A stretch of 64,000 nucleotides of DNA from contig NC_089732.1 in the NCBI RefSeq assembly GCF_035083965.1, positions 4,045,383 through 4,109,382 of the forward strand, in the 5' to 3' direction. The notes under the pieces were generated by a model. That model had not been told where the DNA came from. It did not search any database and saw only the letters and a list, made by a program, of their open reading frames with translations. The position numbers and the translations under genes were made by a program. Shown here one piece after another: positions 1 to 11,427 of this stretch (position 1 is the first letter of the stretch; each line of letters opens with the position of its first letter). This DNA comes from Branchiostoma lanceolatum (taxonomy: Eukaryota > Chordata > Leptocardii > Amphioxiformes > Branchiostomatidae).

Positions 1-267
1 CGAATAATGACCCCCCCCCCCCCGTACGTTCAGAGTTCAGACGCACTACCTGATGGATCAAGGTCGCTCAAAAGAATGTCGTCATCGGGTATCACCTAGC
101 AACGCGTTTGCTGTAGTCACATGACGGTGACTCACCCCACCGAAACCAACTTCTACCAAGAAGCGGAACAGAAACTCAACAGCTTCATTAAGAGCTAGAC
201 GTGTCGACGATATATTCGTACATTCGGTCAGTGTGAAGTTCTAGAAGTCAAGTCTTAGCTCTGCAGG
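1..267 (+). promoter_or_regulatory. 5' flank and putative core promoter of TRIM-NHL gene 1
   Basis: A poly-C run opens the window. From about 28 the sequence is a near-copy of the flanks before the TRIM genes at 3906 and 19357 and before the degenerate units, so the promoter region was duplicated with the genes. A CRE/E-box-like cluster lies around 115-135 and a TATATATTC-type box followed by TCGGTCAGTG (an initiator-like TCAGT) near 210-235. Conservation among copies is seen; promoter function is inferred. Confidence 0.45.
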
Positions 268-2439
268 ATGGCGAGTAACATGCCAGACGACTTTGACGAC
301 CAGTTCCTGACGTGCCCAGTCTGTATGCTGCACTTCCGGGACCCCAGAGTCCTGCCATGTCTGCACACATTTTGCAGGGGGTGTCTGGAAGAATGGGCCA
401 CCAAACAACAGCCGCTGGAGTGTCCAACCTGCCGCACACAGGTCAGTCTACCAGACCAAGGTGTGGACATACTCAGGACCAACTTCTACGTCAACAATCT
501 GCTGGACTTCGCGGCGGCCAAGAAAGGGGCGGAGCCAGGTGTGCCGTGCCAGGTGTGCGAGGGGAATGTGGACGGGTCAAAGTCATGGTGTGCGGATTGC
601 GCCACGTTGCTTTGTGAGTCGTGCACCGCCGTACACCGGAAACTTCCATGTTCTAAGGACCACGAAGTTACCCCTGAAGAAACCCTTAAGGCAGAAAAAG
701 ACGTGGGCAAATTTAATCGCAAGCGACACTGTCATAAGCACAAGAACCAAGAACTGGTCTTCTACTGTGAGAGCTGTAACGCTTTGGTTTGCACAGCGTG
801 CACCGTGGTCGATCATCGGCCGGGCAAAGATCACAATCCGGTGGAAATCGCCACCGTCGCTCAGAAGAAAAAGGAAACACTACACGGACTTCTGCAAGAC
901 ATAGACCCGCATCTGAAGGAAATACAGGCTTCTGTCGAGGTAGTTGAGAAGAAGATGTCAAAGTTGATGCCCTCGAAAGAAGCAGCCACAGACCAAGCCA
1001 AAGCGTATTTCCGCCGACTTGCTGACCTTCTGCAAAATCGTGAAAAGGAGATTTTGAGCCAGATTGACGAACAGTGCCGAGCCGATGGCAAGGCTCTACA
1101 GACAAAGAAGGAAGCGATAGAGTTTGAGTTGGCCGGACTGACGAGCGCACAAACGTTCTGTCAACAAGCTGTAGAACACGGAAGTGACGTGCACATTTTG
1201 GAGGTAGGACACCAAGTACAGACAAGGGTAGAAACTCTGCTGGCAAAAGAACTGGACCTGGAGTCTGACTGGAGCGAGTTTCAGTTCGTTGAGAACACGG
1301 CTGTCGCAGACTTTGACAAAGTGGTTGAAGACTTGGGTGGCGTCAAAACAAACGTCGATGTGTCGAAGTGCAAAGTTGCTGCGAAGCCAGCAGTTCAGGG
1401 GTTTGAGTGCGTCGCTGAACTGACGATAGTAAATAAAGAAGGGCGTCCATGTGTTACAAACAGTAAAGCCGTCACAGCAAACATGAAGGACCCGTCTAGG
1501 ACCGACGTCCCGACGCAACGACAGATGAAGACCGGGGGTGTGTGGGAAATCGCGTATGTACCCAATGTTACGGGGAATCACAGTTTAGAGGTCAAGGTCA
1601 ATTCACAACAGGTGACAGGAAGTCCGTTTGACATTGAAGTGAAGGGAAACCCCGTACTGACTATCGGACAGAAGGGCAGTGGAGTGGGGGAACTGAACCT
1701 TCCGATAGATGTCGCGGTTGATAAGGACGGTAACATTGCAGTTCTGGACCGGAATAACAAACGAGTCCAGGTTTTTGATGGACACAAAGGTCACTCCTTG
1801 TGTACTTTTGCCGTTGACGGTGAGAATCCATTTGGTATTGATGTGGACTCCAATGGGAGGATTCTTGTGACAGCATGGGGTGAAAAATGCGGCATAAGAC
1901 GTTACTCCAAAGAAGGTGAACTTTTGAGCACATTCAAGCCGAACTGCATGCGCAGCCCACATGGCCTGAAGGTTCTAAAGGATGGCCGCATGGTGGTGGC
2001 GAACGCCAGGCAGCCTTCCTGTCTCCTCCTCCTGCAGCCAGACGGGAGCCTCATCCGGCAGATCGGCAAGGGGCAGTTACAGAAGCCAGCGTTCGTGTCG
2101 GTAGATGAGTCACGTGGTGTGATGGTCGTCACAGATAGCAGCGCAAACAAAGTATTTGTGTTTGACCTTGACGGAAACCAAAAGTTCAGATTTGGTAAGA
2201 AAGGACAGAATGATGGGGAGTTTCAAAATCCAGAAGGTGTCACATTAGACCAGGCAGGTAATATCATTGTAGGAGACTGTATCGGCCGTTTGCAGGTGTT
2301 TGGGTCTGACGGGAAGTTCATTCGGACTGTGGCGACCGTAAAAGGAGATGATGTAGCTGGACTCGCTCTGACTCCTGGCGGTTACTTAGCGGTGGGGTGT
2401 TACAAGGGACATTGTATAGAGCTGTACAGGTACATGTGA
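268..2439 (+). CDS. TRIM-NHL protein 1 (RING, two B-boxes, coiled coil, filamin repeat, NHL propeller), intronless
   Basis: A 723-codon single-exon gene for a predicted cytoplasmic RING-type E3 ubiquitin ligase of the TRIM2/3/71-like class (TRIM C-VII). The C3HC4 RING occupies about residues 16-56 (CPVC, CLHTFC, CPTC). Two B-boxes lie at about 94-135 and 153-195, a coiled coil at about 200-320, an Ig-filamin repeat at about 380-470 ending in GSPFDIEVKG, and NHL repeats from about 478 to the end. Typical NHL phrases are GVAVDxxGNIAV-like starts and FGKKGQNDGEFQNPEGV. In this family the RING recruits E2~ubiquitin, the coiled coil dimerises and the NHL binds RNA or protein. ATG 268 was chosen because MASNMP immediately precedes the RING and aligns with the starts of the other copies. 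It is one of two intact copies here. The particular orthologue cannot be fixed because lancelet-type genomes carry many. Confidence 0.92.
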   Translation: MASNMPDDFDDQFLTCPVCMLHFRDPRVLPCLHTFCRGCLEEWATKQQPLECPTCRTQVSLPDQGVDILRTNFYVNNLLDFAAAKKGAEPGVPCQVCEGNVDGSKSWCADCATLLCESCTAVHRKLPCSKDHEVTPEETLKAEKDVGKFNRKRHCHKHKNQELVFYCESCNALVCTACTVVDHRPGKDHNPVEIATVAQKKKETLHGLLQDIDPHLKEIQASVEVVEKKMSKLMPSKEAATDQAKAYFRRLADLLQNREKEILSQIDEQCRADGKALQTKKEAIEFELAGLTSAQTFCQQAVEHGSDVHILEVGHQVQTRVETLLAKELDLESDWSEFQFVENTAVADFDKVVEDLGGVKTNVDVSKCKVAAKPAVQGFECVAELTIVNKEGRPCVTNSKAVTANMKDPSRTDVPTQRQMKTGGVWEIAYVPNVTGNHSLEVKVNSQQVTGSPFDIEVKGNPVLTIGQKGSGVGELNLPIDVAVDKDGNIAVLDRNNKRVQVFDGHKGHSLCTFAVDGENPFGIDVDSNGRILVTAWGEKCGIRRYSKEGELLSTFKPNCMRSPHGLKVLKDGRMVVANARQPSCLLLLQPDGSLIRQIGKGQLQKPAFVSVDESRGVMVVTDSSANKVFVFDLDGNQKFRFGKKGQNDGEFQNPEGVTLDQAGNIIVGDCIGRLQVFGSDGKFIRTVATVKGDDVAGLALTPGGYLAVGCYKGHCIELYRYM

Positions 2440-3905
2440 TCTGAGACCCACCAGACTTATTGTCACTTCACATCGTCACATCTTCCTAGAATGAATGTAC
2501 ATGTACTTTTTAATGACCTTGTTGTGTTAGTCTTGCATTAAGTGAATAATGTTCCTTGAATTATCTTTGACCAGGGATTTCTGATGATACGTCAGATCCT
2601 TTATCGTATCTGATACGATAAAGTATTTAAATGATAGTGACCATTGATGGCTAGATCATTTTCTATAAGTAACTGATAGAATGCAATCCCTACCAGTGGG
2701 AGGCAAATTTCGAAGAACGCCATCAACTCGCCGGGATTCAAGCCCACAACCTTGTGATCCAGATGTTCTTTGCTGATTGCTTGACAATTCCATGCTACAG
2801 AGCGAATACAACAGATACCAAATATACTTAATGCTTGTTCTAGTTGTCATTTTATTCAAATCATTGCAACATTATCAGCAGCAAAGATATTAACCTCCCT
2901 CAAATAAGTGGAAATGATTCAGTCACTTATAAACTTCATTGCTGTGACACGACTGGTACATTGAAATACAAGAACTGTTCACAATTATTAGTTTTACAAA
3001 TATAGAAAAAAAATTGGCCCATGATTTTTTATGCCCAACAATTAAAAAGGTGCTGTAAGATCTTGATAGTATACCATTGCAAAATTAAATTCTTCCCCCT
3101 TTACAATGGATGATATTGGCTGAAATGAGGTGAATAAAGATCTTAACATGAATATTGAACTAAGTTTATTGATTATGAAGTGGGGAAAAGCAAGAATTAG
3201 CTTCTTCAACATGTACCTCCAAGGTGTAGTATTTTGGAAGGAGGGTTTAAAAACGTCTATTATCCTTCCCTGTAATCTGTTCGGTCCGTAAGCTGTCTTA
3301 GTGTTTCTCTGCTGTTGTAATCCAACATGAGGTGATTTGTATCCTAACAACCATGCAAAAAACAGACTAACTGATGGTGGGGAAAGGTATCTAGTGGATT
3401 GTTTTTGTCTGCTGTTTCCCAAATTTACCCCCATATCATGTTGGTACAGTCTACCCACCTGTTGGCGCCTCGCCAATTCAAGTGAAATGACCTTCAACAG
3501 AGAGGGACGGGCCAAGAAAAGGCTTTGTTAGGGATCATTGCATGTAATGGTGGTATCCGTTTTAAGGTAGTGCCAATTAAACTATGTTCTTCAACCCCGG
3601 CATTGATAAACGTAGCAACTGCTCAGGCCCTTTATGTACATATTCCCATCCGCCGTGTCCCCAAAAGTTTAGAGTTCACGCGCAATGCCTGATGGATCAA
3701 GTTCGCTCAAAACAATGTCGTCATCATGTATCACCTAGCAACCTGTTTGCTGTAGTCAAGTGACGTAAGTCACCTCACCGAAACTTACTTCTTGGAAGAA
3801 GCGGGACAGAAACTCAACAGCCTCACTAAGAGCTAGACGTGTCTACGCTAGTATTGTACATTCGGTCAGTGTGAATTTCTAGAAGTCAAGTCTTAGGTCT
3901 GCAGA
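2440..3905 (+). repeat. Duplicated 3' flank of TRIM gene 1 plus 5' flank of the next copy
   Basis: No gene seen. About 2640-3660 recurs at 9600-10530, in part at 10610-11400, and more weakly at 21750-22100. About 3420-3600 recurs inside units A, B and C. From about 3655 the TRIM 5' flank begins and leads into ATG 3906; its CRE-like element reads TGACGTAAGTCA near 3760. A small palindromic tract (ATCGTATCTGATACGAT) lies near 2602-2620. This block is the spacer of the tandem TRIM duplication unit. Confidence 0.7.
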
Positions 3906-6900
3906 ATGGCGAGTAACATGCCAGAAGACTTTGACGAGCAGTTCCTGACGTGCCCAGTCTGTATGCTGCACTTCCGGGACCCCAGAGTCCTGCCATGTCT
4001 GCACACATTTTGTAGGGGGTGTCTGGAAGAATGGGCCACCAAACAACAGCCGCTGGAGTGTCCAACCTGCCGCACGCAGGTCAGTCTACCAGACCAAGGT
4101 GTGGACGGACTTAGGACCAACTTCTACGTCAACAACCTGCTGGACTTCGCGGCGGCCAAGAAAGGGGCGGAGCCAGGTGTGCCGTGCCAGGTGTGCGAGG
4201 GGAATGTGGAGGGGTCAAAGTCGTGGTGTGCGGATTGCGCCATCTTAATGTGTGAGTCATGTACATTGCTACACAGTAAGTTTCCAACTCAAAAAAATCA
4301 CGAAGTTACCTCCGAAGCGACTATCAAGGCAGAAAAAGACGCGGGCAACTTTCAACGCAAACGTCACTGCCACAAACACCAGGCCCAAGAACTGGTCTTC
4401 TACTGTGAGACCTGTAACGCTTTGGTTTGCACAGCATGCACTGTTGTCGATCACCGGCCGGGCAGAGATCACAATCCGGTAGAAATCGCCACCGTGGCTC
4501 AGCAAAGAAAAGAAGAACTGCAAGGACTTCTACGGGACATAGACCCACGGCTGAGAGAAATTGAGGCTTCTGTCAAGGAAGTAGAGAAAGAGATTTCAAA
4601 GTTGATGCCTTCGAAAGAAGCATCAACAAACCGAGCCAAGGCGTATTTCCGCCGACTTGTTGACCTTCTGCAAAAGCGTGAAGAGGAGATTTTGAGCCGG
4701 GTTGACGAACAATGCCGACTCGATGGCAAGGCTCTGCAGACAAAGAAGGAAGCGATAGAGTTTGAGTTGGCCGGACTGACGAGCGCACAGACGTTCTGTC
4801 AACAAGCTGTAGAACACGGAAGTGACGTGCACGTTCTGGAGGTGGGAAACCAAGTCAAAACAAGAGTAGAAACTCTGCTGGCAAAACAGCTGGGCATTGT
4901 GTCTGACTGGAACGAGTTTGAGTTCGTCGAGAAAACGGTTGTTGCGGACTTTGAGAAACAGGTTCACGACTTCGGTGACGTAAAGACAAAGGTCGACGTT
5001 TCGAAGTGCACAGTCGTTGTAAAGCCGGCAGTTCAGGGGTGTGTGTGCGTTGCTGAACTGACGACAATAAATAAGGAAGGTCGTCCATATGTTACAGACA
5101 GCGAGGCCGTCACAACCAACATGAAGGACCCGTCTGGAAAGAACGTCCTGACAACACAACTACAGAGTGGAGGCAGGTGGGAAATCTTTTACGTACCCCA
5201 GGTCACGGGCAACCACAGATTAGAGGTCAAGGTCAACTCACAGCAGGTGGCAGGAAGTCCGTTTGATGTTATTATTATTGGACAAAAGACTGATGATGGG
5301 GTGGGGAAACGGAACCGCCCGGTACGTGTTGCCAAGCCTGGTGTGGGCAAAACATCCAAGTCTGGATTCTCCTTCGTAAGAACTGGCCAGTCAGGTTATG
5401 GCTTTGGAGCATCACAGCAAACAGCAGAGGCCACTAAGCTAAAGACAGGGTTTTCCTTCGGGTTTGCTCTGCCACAGACATCCACTACGAGTCAGACTAC
5501 AGCACTAACAACAGGCTTCCAGTTCAAACCACCCCAACCAGAAACAAGTGACAGTGCTCAGTCCGGAGGCTTCTCCTTCAAGCTGGACCAATCACAGCCA
5601 TCTCAGTCATGTGTTGGACTTAAGTCTGGCCAATCCCAGTCCACTACTCCCAGCCAATCAGGATTCAAGTTTGGCGTAGACCAATCGCAGTCAAGTAAAG
5701 GTAGCCAACCAGCAACCAGTACTGAAGGAAGCAAGTTCACCTTTGGTGATGTGAAAGGTGGGCTCTCTGTTAGTGATGGCACTATGGGGGGAGTCTTTTA
5801 AGTTCTTTTTTGGCGACATCTCCGGGGTGAGCCTATTCATAGTATTGTGTGCAGTCTGCAAAAATTCTTGTACAGGAATGTGTCTATAGTAATTTCAGTC
5901 CACAGGACGATAGCTCAAGAATACCTGGACGGATTGTCTTAATATTTGGTATGTGGGTAGGTCTTTGTTAGACCTCGAAATTATTTGATTTTGGGCCCCA
6001 AGTGACTTTCTATGGTACTGTAGAGGAACTTCCGGTTTTGATATCTCCTGTCCTGAACAAGCTACGGTCATAATTTTCTAGTGGTGGGTAGCTATTGAGA
6101 GGGAGAATAAGTCAAGTGGTGTAAGTTCAGGCGCCCTAGCGTTTTTTTGCAACTGTAGGGCTTGATTTTGTTTCAAACGTTGAAAGAGAATATAGCCGGT
6201 AGCTCACGAAGGATAAATGGATCGTCATGATTTTTGTTTTGTAAATAGCTTAAGTCATCATTCAAATAACCATATGCTAATTATGCAAATCAATCGCATT
6301 ATTAATGACAGAGTAAAGTTTAGTAATCCGCTGCAGTCCATTACAGGATTCTCAAACAAATGACATATGGAACTGAGAATCAGCTGGGCATGATGTGGTT
6401 ATGTTAGTTGCATGTTCACACTGCCTGTTATATGCCAACTCTCTTCTTTTAACAGTTTAGTTGTTAGTAAATGTCTCTTACCCAATTCCTTATTCTGTAA
6501 CCCCAACCAAATACCAAAGACTTTTAGTGTACTCTCCAAGCAGAGGAGTGGGTCCGGCAGGTTTTTGGCGTGTTTTTAGGCGTTTTTGTCGGGCTATCTA
6601 CTTTGTCATGGTTTCTTTGTCTCTATAACCCACACCTCTGCCGGCACTGACCTCGGGGCGGAGGAGTTACTGCCACCTTTTTTCAATGGAAGCAAATAGG
6701 TTTGCCCCGCCCCGAGGTCAGTGCCGGCAGAGGTGTGGGTTATAGAGACAAAGAAACCATGACAAAGTAGATAGCCCGACAAAAACGCTTAAAAACACGC
6801 CAAAAACCTGCCGGACCCACTCCTCTGCTTGGAGAGTATTTTAGTGCATGTATGCATTCTTAGAATAAATCTGACAATCCGCAAGCACAGCTTGAAGTCA

Positions 6901-7949
6901 CAGGGTGCTGACTGAAGATTTTACCTTCTCTCTTAACAGACAAAGCCACTGCAGAAGGCGATCTGGATGACATCTTTATGTACGAAAAGAAGCCGACAAC
7001 AGATCAGATCGAACGGGCGAAGAAATTCCTCCTGCCTCCCACGTTCTACTTGTACGAGGACAAGCCACTTCCGGAGGGGTGGACTGAAGAGGACAAGCTT
7101 GACGACAAGCCAGAACGACGTGTCGTCAAGGGTGGGGAAACGCCTGGCAACGCCTCAGAAGCTGTAGGTAGCAAAACAAGTCAAAGCACGGACGCTTTTG
7201 GCACTGCATCATCCAATCTAGTGTTTGCAGACCTAATTGGAGCAAAAACACAGGATTTCGCCTGGGGGAAGTCTGACAAGCCGTTCGGAGGTTTCCAAGG
7301 TGCTGGCACGCAACTGTTTGGGACCCTGAACACAAGCCAGGAGAGCGATGGGGCAGAGCCAAACATTGAGGAAGAGCGTGATGATATCTACTTTGAACCC
7401 ATCATACCTCTGCCAGATAAGATGGAACTGGTCACAGGAGAGGAGGACGAAAGAGTCCTGTACGAACAACGGGCCAAGCTCTTCCGATGGGACAAAGGTA
7501 CCAACCAGTGGAAAGAACGCGGCATTGGCAACATTAAGTTCTTACTACACAAGACGACGAAGCGTATCCGTATCATAATGCGTCGTGACCAGGTCCTGAA
7601 AGTGTGTGCCAACCACCTCATCACCACGGACATGACGCTGAAGCCAAACGCTGGATCGTGGGTGTGGCACGCCATGGACTGCTCAGACGAGGAGCCAGCT
7701 TTCGAGCAGTTTGCAGTCAGGTTTAAGAGTACAGAAATCGCAGAAGAGTTCCACAAGCGTTTTGAACAATGCCAGGCCATGCTGATCGACGTGATGCCTC
7801 CCTCCCCGAGCAAAAACGCCGGTCCTTCCCGGGAGTCCCAGCTCATCAACAGTGCAAAGAAGCTTAAGTCAGAACTGAAGTCGCTGAAAGAGCAGTTCGC
7901 CGTAGCGGCGCCGGGAATGCAAAGCCCTCGCGAATCAGAGGAACAATAG
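3906..7949 (+). CDS. Chimeric TRIM-RanBP2-like protein: RING, B-boxes, coiled coil, filamin repeat, FG region, Ran-binding domain
   Basis: Exon 1 (3906-5757) encodes a TRIM N-terminus almost identical to the neighbouring TRIM-NHL genes: RING about 16-56, B-boxes, coiled coil, filamin repeat about 380-472. The first NHL strand is still recognisable (IGQK..GVG..N.PV.VA), then after about residue 480 it turns into FG-type sequence (GFSFG, GFKFG, FTFG). A donor at 5758 (AAAG|GTGGGC, phase 1) matches an acceptor at 6939 (TCTCTTAACAG, phase 1). Exon 2 (6940-7949) continues as RanBP2: the EKKPTxxQ...LPPTFY motif, FADL...DFAWG, then a complete RanBD1 fold (FEPIIPLP, AKLFRWD, QWKERGIGNIKFL, MRRDQVLKVCANH). 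The joined product would be 953 residues. RanBD1 binds Ran-GTP; a ubiquitin ligase aimed at Ran or nuclear-pore cargo is inference. If the intron is retained, translation stops at 5801 (631 codons). Sequence identity of both halves is clear; expression is not shown. Confidence 0.8.
6530..6838. mobile_element. Snap-back MITE (TACTCTCCAAGC family) with perfect 8-bp target duplication, in the TRIM-RanBP2 intron
   Basis: Arms of roughly 135-150 bp are inverted copies of each other, starting TACTCTCCAAGCAGAGGAG and ending CTCCTCTGCTTGGAGAGTA. Both ends are flanked by TTTTAGTG (6522-6529 and 6839-6846), an 8-bp target duplication as made by hAT-type transposases. No coding capacity. Related but more diverged hairpins lie at 45641-45820, 58166-58297 and probably 37358-37495. 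Confidence 0.85.
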
Positions 7950-9326
7950 GCCGACACCCTGGCCGCCATGTTACACAAGGAACGAGCTGACACTCCCGGA
8001 AGCATCGACCGACTGGAGTGGGTCAACTACGACATACGAAAAGACAGCAGCCACGACACGTCAAACCAGAGTTTCTTTGGCAGCACGTCTCAACCGTCTT
8101 CATTCTCTTTCTCGGCATCGTTTGCGGACAGCAGGAATTTGTCCCTGAACTTGAACAAGATTGAGCCCGAGGAAGATGAGTATTACCAGGATGACGAAGA
8201 AGACAATATTCATTTCTCGCCGATCGCCACCCTACCAGAGAACGTGGCCATGGAGCACGTGACAGCAGAGACCACTAAGCCGAAGACAGGGTGTGCTTTA
8301 CCACAAACGCCGCTGTTGCGGTCCCTCATCATGTCCACACCTACCAACACGAAGCCAGCGGCCGCTATGGCATCAGAGGATGGACAGAAGGGTTTGCCAA
8401 ACCAGACCATGCGCACCAGCGATTCCATCTCGTTAACACGCGCGTTCACAGAACCGTCGCAGCCGCTCTCCCTGACCATCGCAACCAAGTACCCGATTCT
8501 TACCACCATGGTCGACCCGAATACTTTCCGATCTACGCCCAAGCTCATTGTTCCCAGGAGCTTGACCTCAATTCGGGGAGTACTCCGACCAATCAAAATC
8601 ACAATCGGAGGAGGAAGAAATCTCAACACCTGACTCAGAGTATGACTCTGACTCTGACTCACATATTCAGATTGGCCCCGGGTATTTCAGGCCTCCCGGA
8701 GAAACAGAGTCTCCAATAACTTTGCCTCAATAGGTGAGGGAGATCCGGCTAGTGATTTATCAAAAAGCCTATCTAAGAACCTGTTCGTCACAGGCGAAGA
8801 GCGGATGTTCCAGCGCCCGGAGGAGGTGGAAAGGGAAAACCAGGAGCTGGCGAGTGACGACGAAGTCCCAGACGAAACAGAAGTGCATGATGATGGTATC
8901 CACTTTGAGCCAATCGTGACCCTCCCGGACACAGTCGAACTGAAAACCGGGGAGGAGGACGAAGACGAAGTGTTCGTTCATCGGGCGAAGCTGTTCCGTT
9001 TCGACAAGGACAACCACCAGTGGAAGGAACGGGGCCTCGGCAACATCAAGGTCCTCAAGAACCGGCACAATCAGCGCTTCCGCATCCTGATGAGACGTGA
9101 CCAAGTCCTGAAGATTTGTTGCAACCACTACATCACGGCCGACATGTCGATGAAACCGAACGCAGGCTCGAACCGGACGTGGGTTTGGGTCGCCATGGAT
9201 TTCGCTGAGGAAGGGGGCAGGAAGGAACAGTTTGCTGTCAGATTCAAGGAGGCAGAAACAGCCCTGGAGTTCAAGAATAGAGTGGATGAAGCGATCCGGA
9301 TCATCACCTCCTTGCCTGTTACATAG
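7950..9326 (+). pseudogene. Downstream RanBP2-like segment with a degenerate and an intact Ran-binding domain, out of continuous frame
   Basis: Immediately after the TAG at 7947-7949 the same frame continues as RanBP2-like sequence (ADTLAAMLHKE..., then SFFGSTSQ, SFSFSASFADS and an acidic stretch leading to NIHFSPIATLP, the lead-in of a Ran-binding domain whose body is missing). That frame ends at 8633. A second frame carries an acidic run at about 8566-8730 (FGEYSDQS, DSEYDSDSDS), and the first frame resumes after about 8652. It then holds a complete RanBD1 (about 8880-9300: FEPIVTLP, AKLFRFD, QWKERGLGNIKVL, MRRDQVLKICCNHYIT, WVWVAMDF) up to the TAG at 9324-9326. Either the part beyond 7949 is decaying, or small unseen introns rejoin it. 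RanBP2 carries several such domains, so the repeat order is as expected. Confidence 0.6.
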
Positions 9327-9382
9327 CGGTGGCGTGTTGGAAGGGCCTAGGGACACGCATAGAACTGTACAAGTACATCTGA
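9320..9382 (+). pseudogene. Vestigial last 21 codons of a TRIM NHL domain
   Basis: Starting at TAC 9320, in a different frame from the Ran-binding domain, the sequence reads YIAVACWKG...ELYKYI-stop. This matches the end of the TRIM-NHL gene at 19357-21531 (YIAVACFRGHCVELYRYK-stop). About 17 bases (ACATAGCGGTGGCGTGTT region) are identical to 21477-21495. It shows that the RanBP2 segment sits inside a former TRIM-NHL gene. The stop codon of the Ran-binding ORF (TAG 9324-9326) is made of these NHL bases read out of frame. Confidence 0.8.
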
Positions 9383-11220
9383 TCGTAGACTAACTGGGCG
9401 ATCGTTGCACACCAGCATCAGACTCTATGTGTCTTCTAGTGATCTTGCTGTACCTTTAAATTAGTCTCCTAAAAATGATGGGTAACTTAAGGGCAGAATT
9501 ACAAGTTAAATGCATGCATATTCCAAATTCCTAAAATTGTCTTATGCCAAGGACTTTATGATGATATGGTTAAGTTTCTTAAGTGACACTTAAGTGCATG
9601 ATAGGTTAATTTCACTGTCAGGAGACATTGTCTGTTACCTGATTGAAGAATACAATCCAGTGGGAGGCAAAATTTGGCTAAGAATGCTGACAGATGTGCT
9701 CTAGATGTATTTGGTAATTGCTTGATAATGCCATGCTACAGAACGAATACAACAGATACCAACTATGTTTTGTGCTTGTTCTAGTCATCAATTTATTCAA
9801 ATCAAAAGGCAACATTATCAGCAGCAAAGGTATTAACCTCCCTGAAACAAGTGAAGATGTTTCAGTCACTTATCAACTTCATTGCTGTGACACCACTGGT
9901 ACATTGAAATAGAACAAGTGTTCACAATTATTAGTTTTACAAATATAGAAAACACAATTGGTCCATGAATTTTTATGCCCAACAATTAAAACGGTGCTGT
10001 ATGATCTTGATAGTATACAATTGCAAAATTACATTCTTCCCCCTTTACAATGGATGATATTGGCTGAAATGAGGTGAAAAAAGATCTTAACATGAATATT
10101 GAACTAAGTTTATTGATTATGAATTGGGGAAAAGCAAAAATTAGCTTCTTCAACATGTACTTCCAAGGTGTAGTATTTTGGAAGGAGGGTTAAAAAACGT
10201 CTATTATCCTTCCCTGTAGTCTGTTCGGTCCGTAAGCTGTTTTAGTGTTTGTCTGCTGTTGTAATCCAACATGAGGTTGTTTGTATCTTAACCCGAGGAA
10301 CAGACTAACTGATGGTGGGGAAAGGTATCTAGTGGATTGTTTTTGTCTGCTGTTTTCCAAATTTACCCCCATATCATGTTGGTACAGTCTACCCACCTGT
10401 TGGCACCTCGCCAATTCAAGTGAAATGACCTTCAACAGAGAGGGACGGGCCAAAATAAGGCTTTGTTGGGGATCATTGCATGTAATGGTGGTATCCATTT
10501 CAAGGTATTGCCAATTGACTCTGTTCTAATCTTCGCTTCGCTTCGCTCACTCGGTGGTTTTATTCGGTGGTTATAGCACCTGGCCAGGCGTTATGACACC
10601 ATATACACCTCGGGGCGGGTCATTAACCCTTAATTCTTGTTCTAGTTGTCATTTTATTCAAAACACATGCGACATTATCAGCAGCAAAGATATCAACCTC
10701 CCTGAAACAATTGAAGATGTTTCAGTTACTTATCAACTTCATTGCTGTGACACGACTGGTACATTGAAATAGATTATCTTTTCACCATTATCGATTTTAC
10801 AAATATGAAAACACAACTGGTCCTTGAATTTTGTGCACAACAATTAAAAAGTTGCTGTAAGATATTGATAGTATACAATTGCAAAATTACATTACAATGG
10901 ATGATATTGGCTGAAATGAGGCGAAAAAGATCTTAACATGAATATTGAACTAAGTTCACTGATTGTGAAGTGGGGAAAATAAAAAAAAAATAGCTTCTTC
11001 AACATGTACTTCCAAGGTGTAGTATTTTGAAAGGAGGGTTAAAAAACTTCAACGTTCTATCGTTCTTTTCCCTGTAATCTGTTCGGTCCGTAAGCTGTCT
11101 TAGATTTTGTCTGCTGTTGTAATCCAACATGAGGTTGTTTGGATCCTAACAACTAAAAGACAGACTAACTGATGGTGATGAGAAAAGGTATCTAGTGGAT
11201 TGTTTTTGTCTGCTGTTTTC
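9383..11220. repeat. Two successive copies of the TRIM 3' flank
   Basis: No gene seen. About 9600-10530 is a diverged copy of 2640-3590, and about 10610-11220 is a second, shortened copy of the same flank, joined through a short CG-rich patch at 10535-10615 that has no match elsewhere in the window. These are spacer parts of the tandem TRIM array. Confidence 0.65.
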
Positions 11221-11427
11221 CAAATTTACCCCCATATCATGTTGGTACAGTCTACCCACCTGTTGGCGCCTCGCCAAACCCAGTGAAACGACCTTTTAAA
11301 ACAAAGAGGGACGGACCAAGAAGCTTTGTTAGGGGTTGCTGCATGACATTGTGGCATACATTTTCAGGTACTGTAGTGTCATGTAAACTGTGTTCTTCAA
11401 ATCCGATATTCACGTAGCAACTGCTCA

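Noticed and set aside
461-904. Second + strand frame overlapping TRIM gene 1
   Set aside because: Low-complexity reading of the RING/B-box DNA in another frame, with no start context and no family resemblance.
713-1246. Long antisense open frames across the TRIM genes (also 4623-5159 and others)
   Set aside because: They mirror the codon structure of the intact sense TRIM genes, have no domain-like content and recur identically in all copies.
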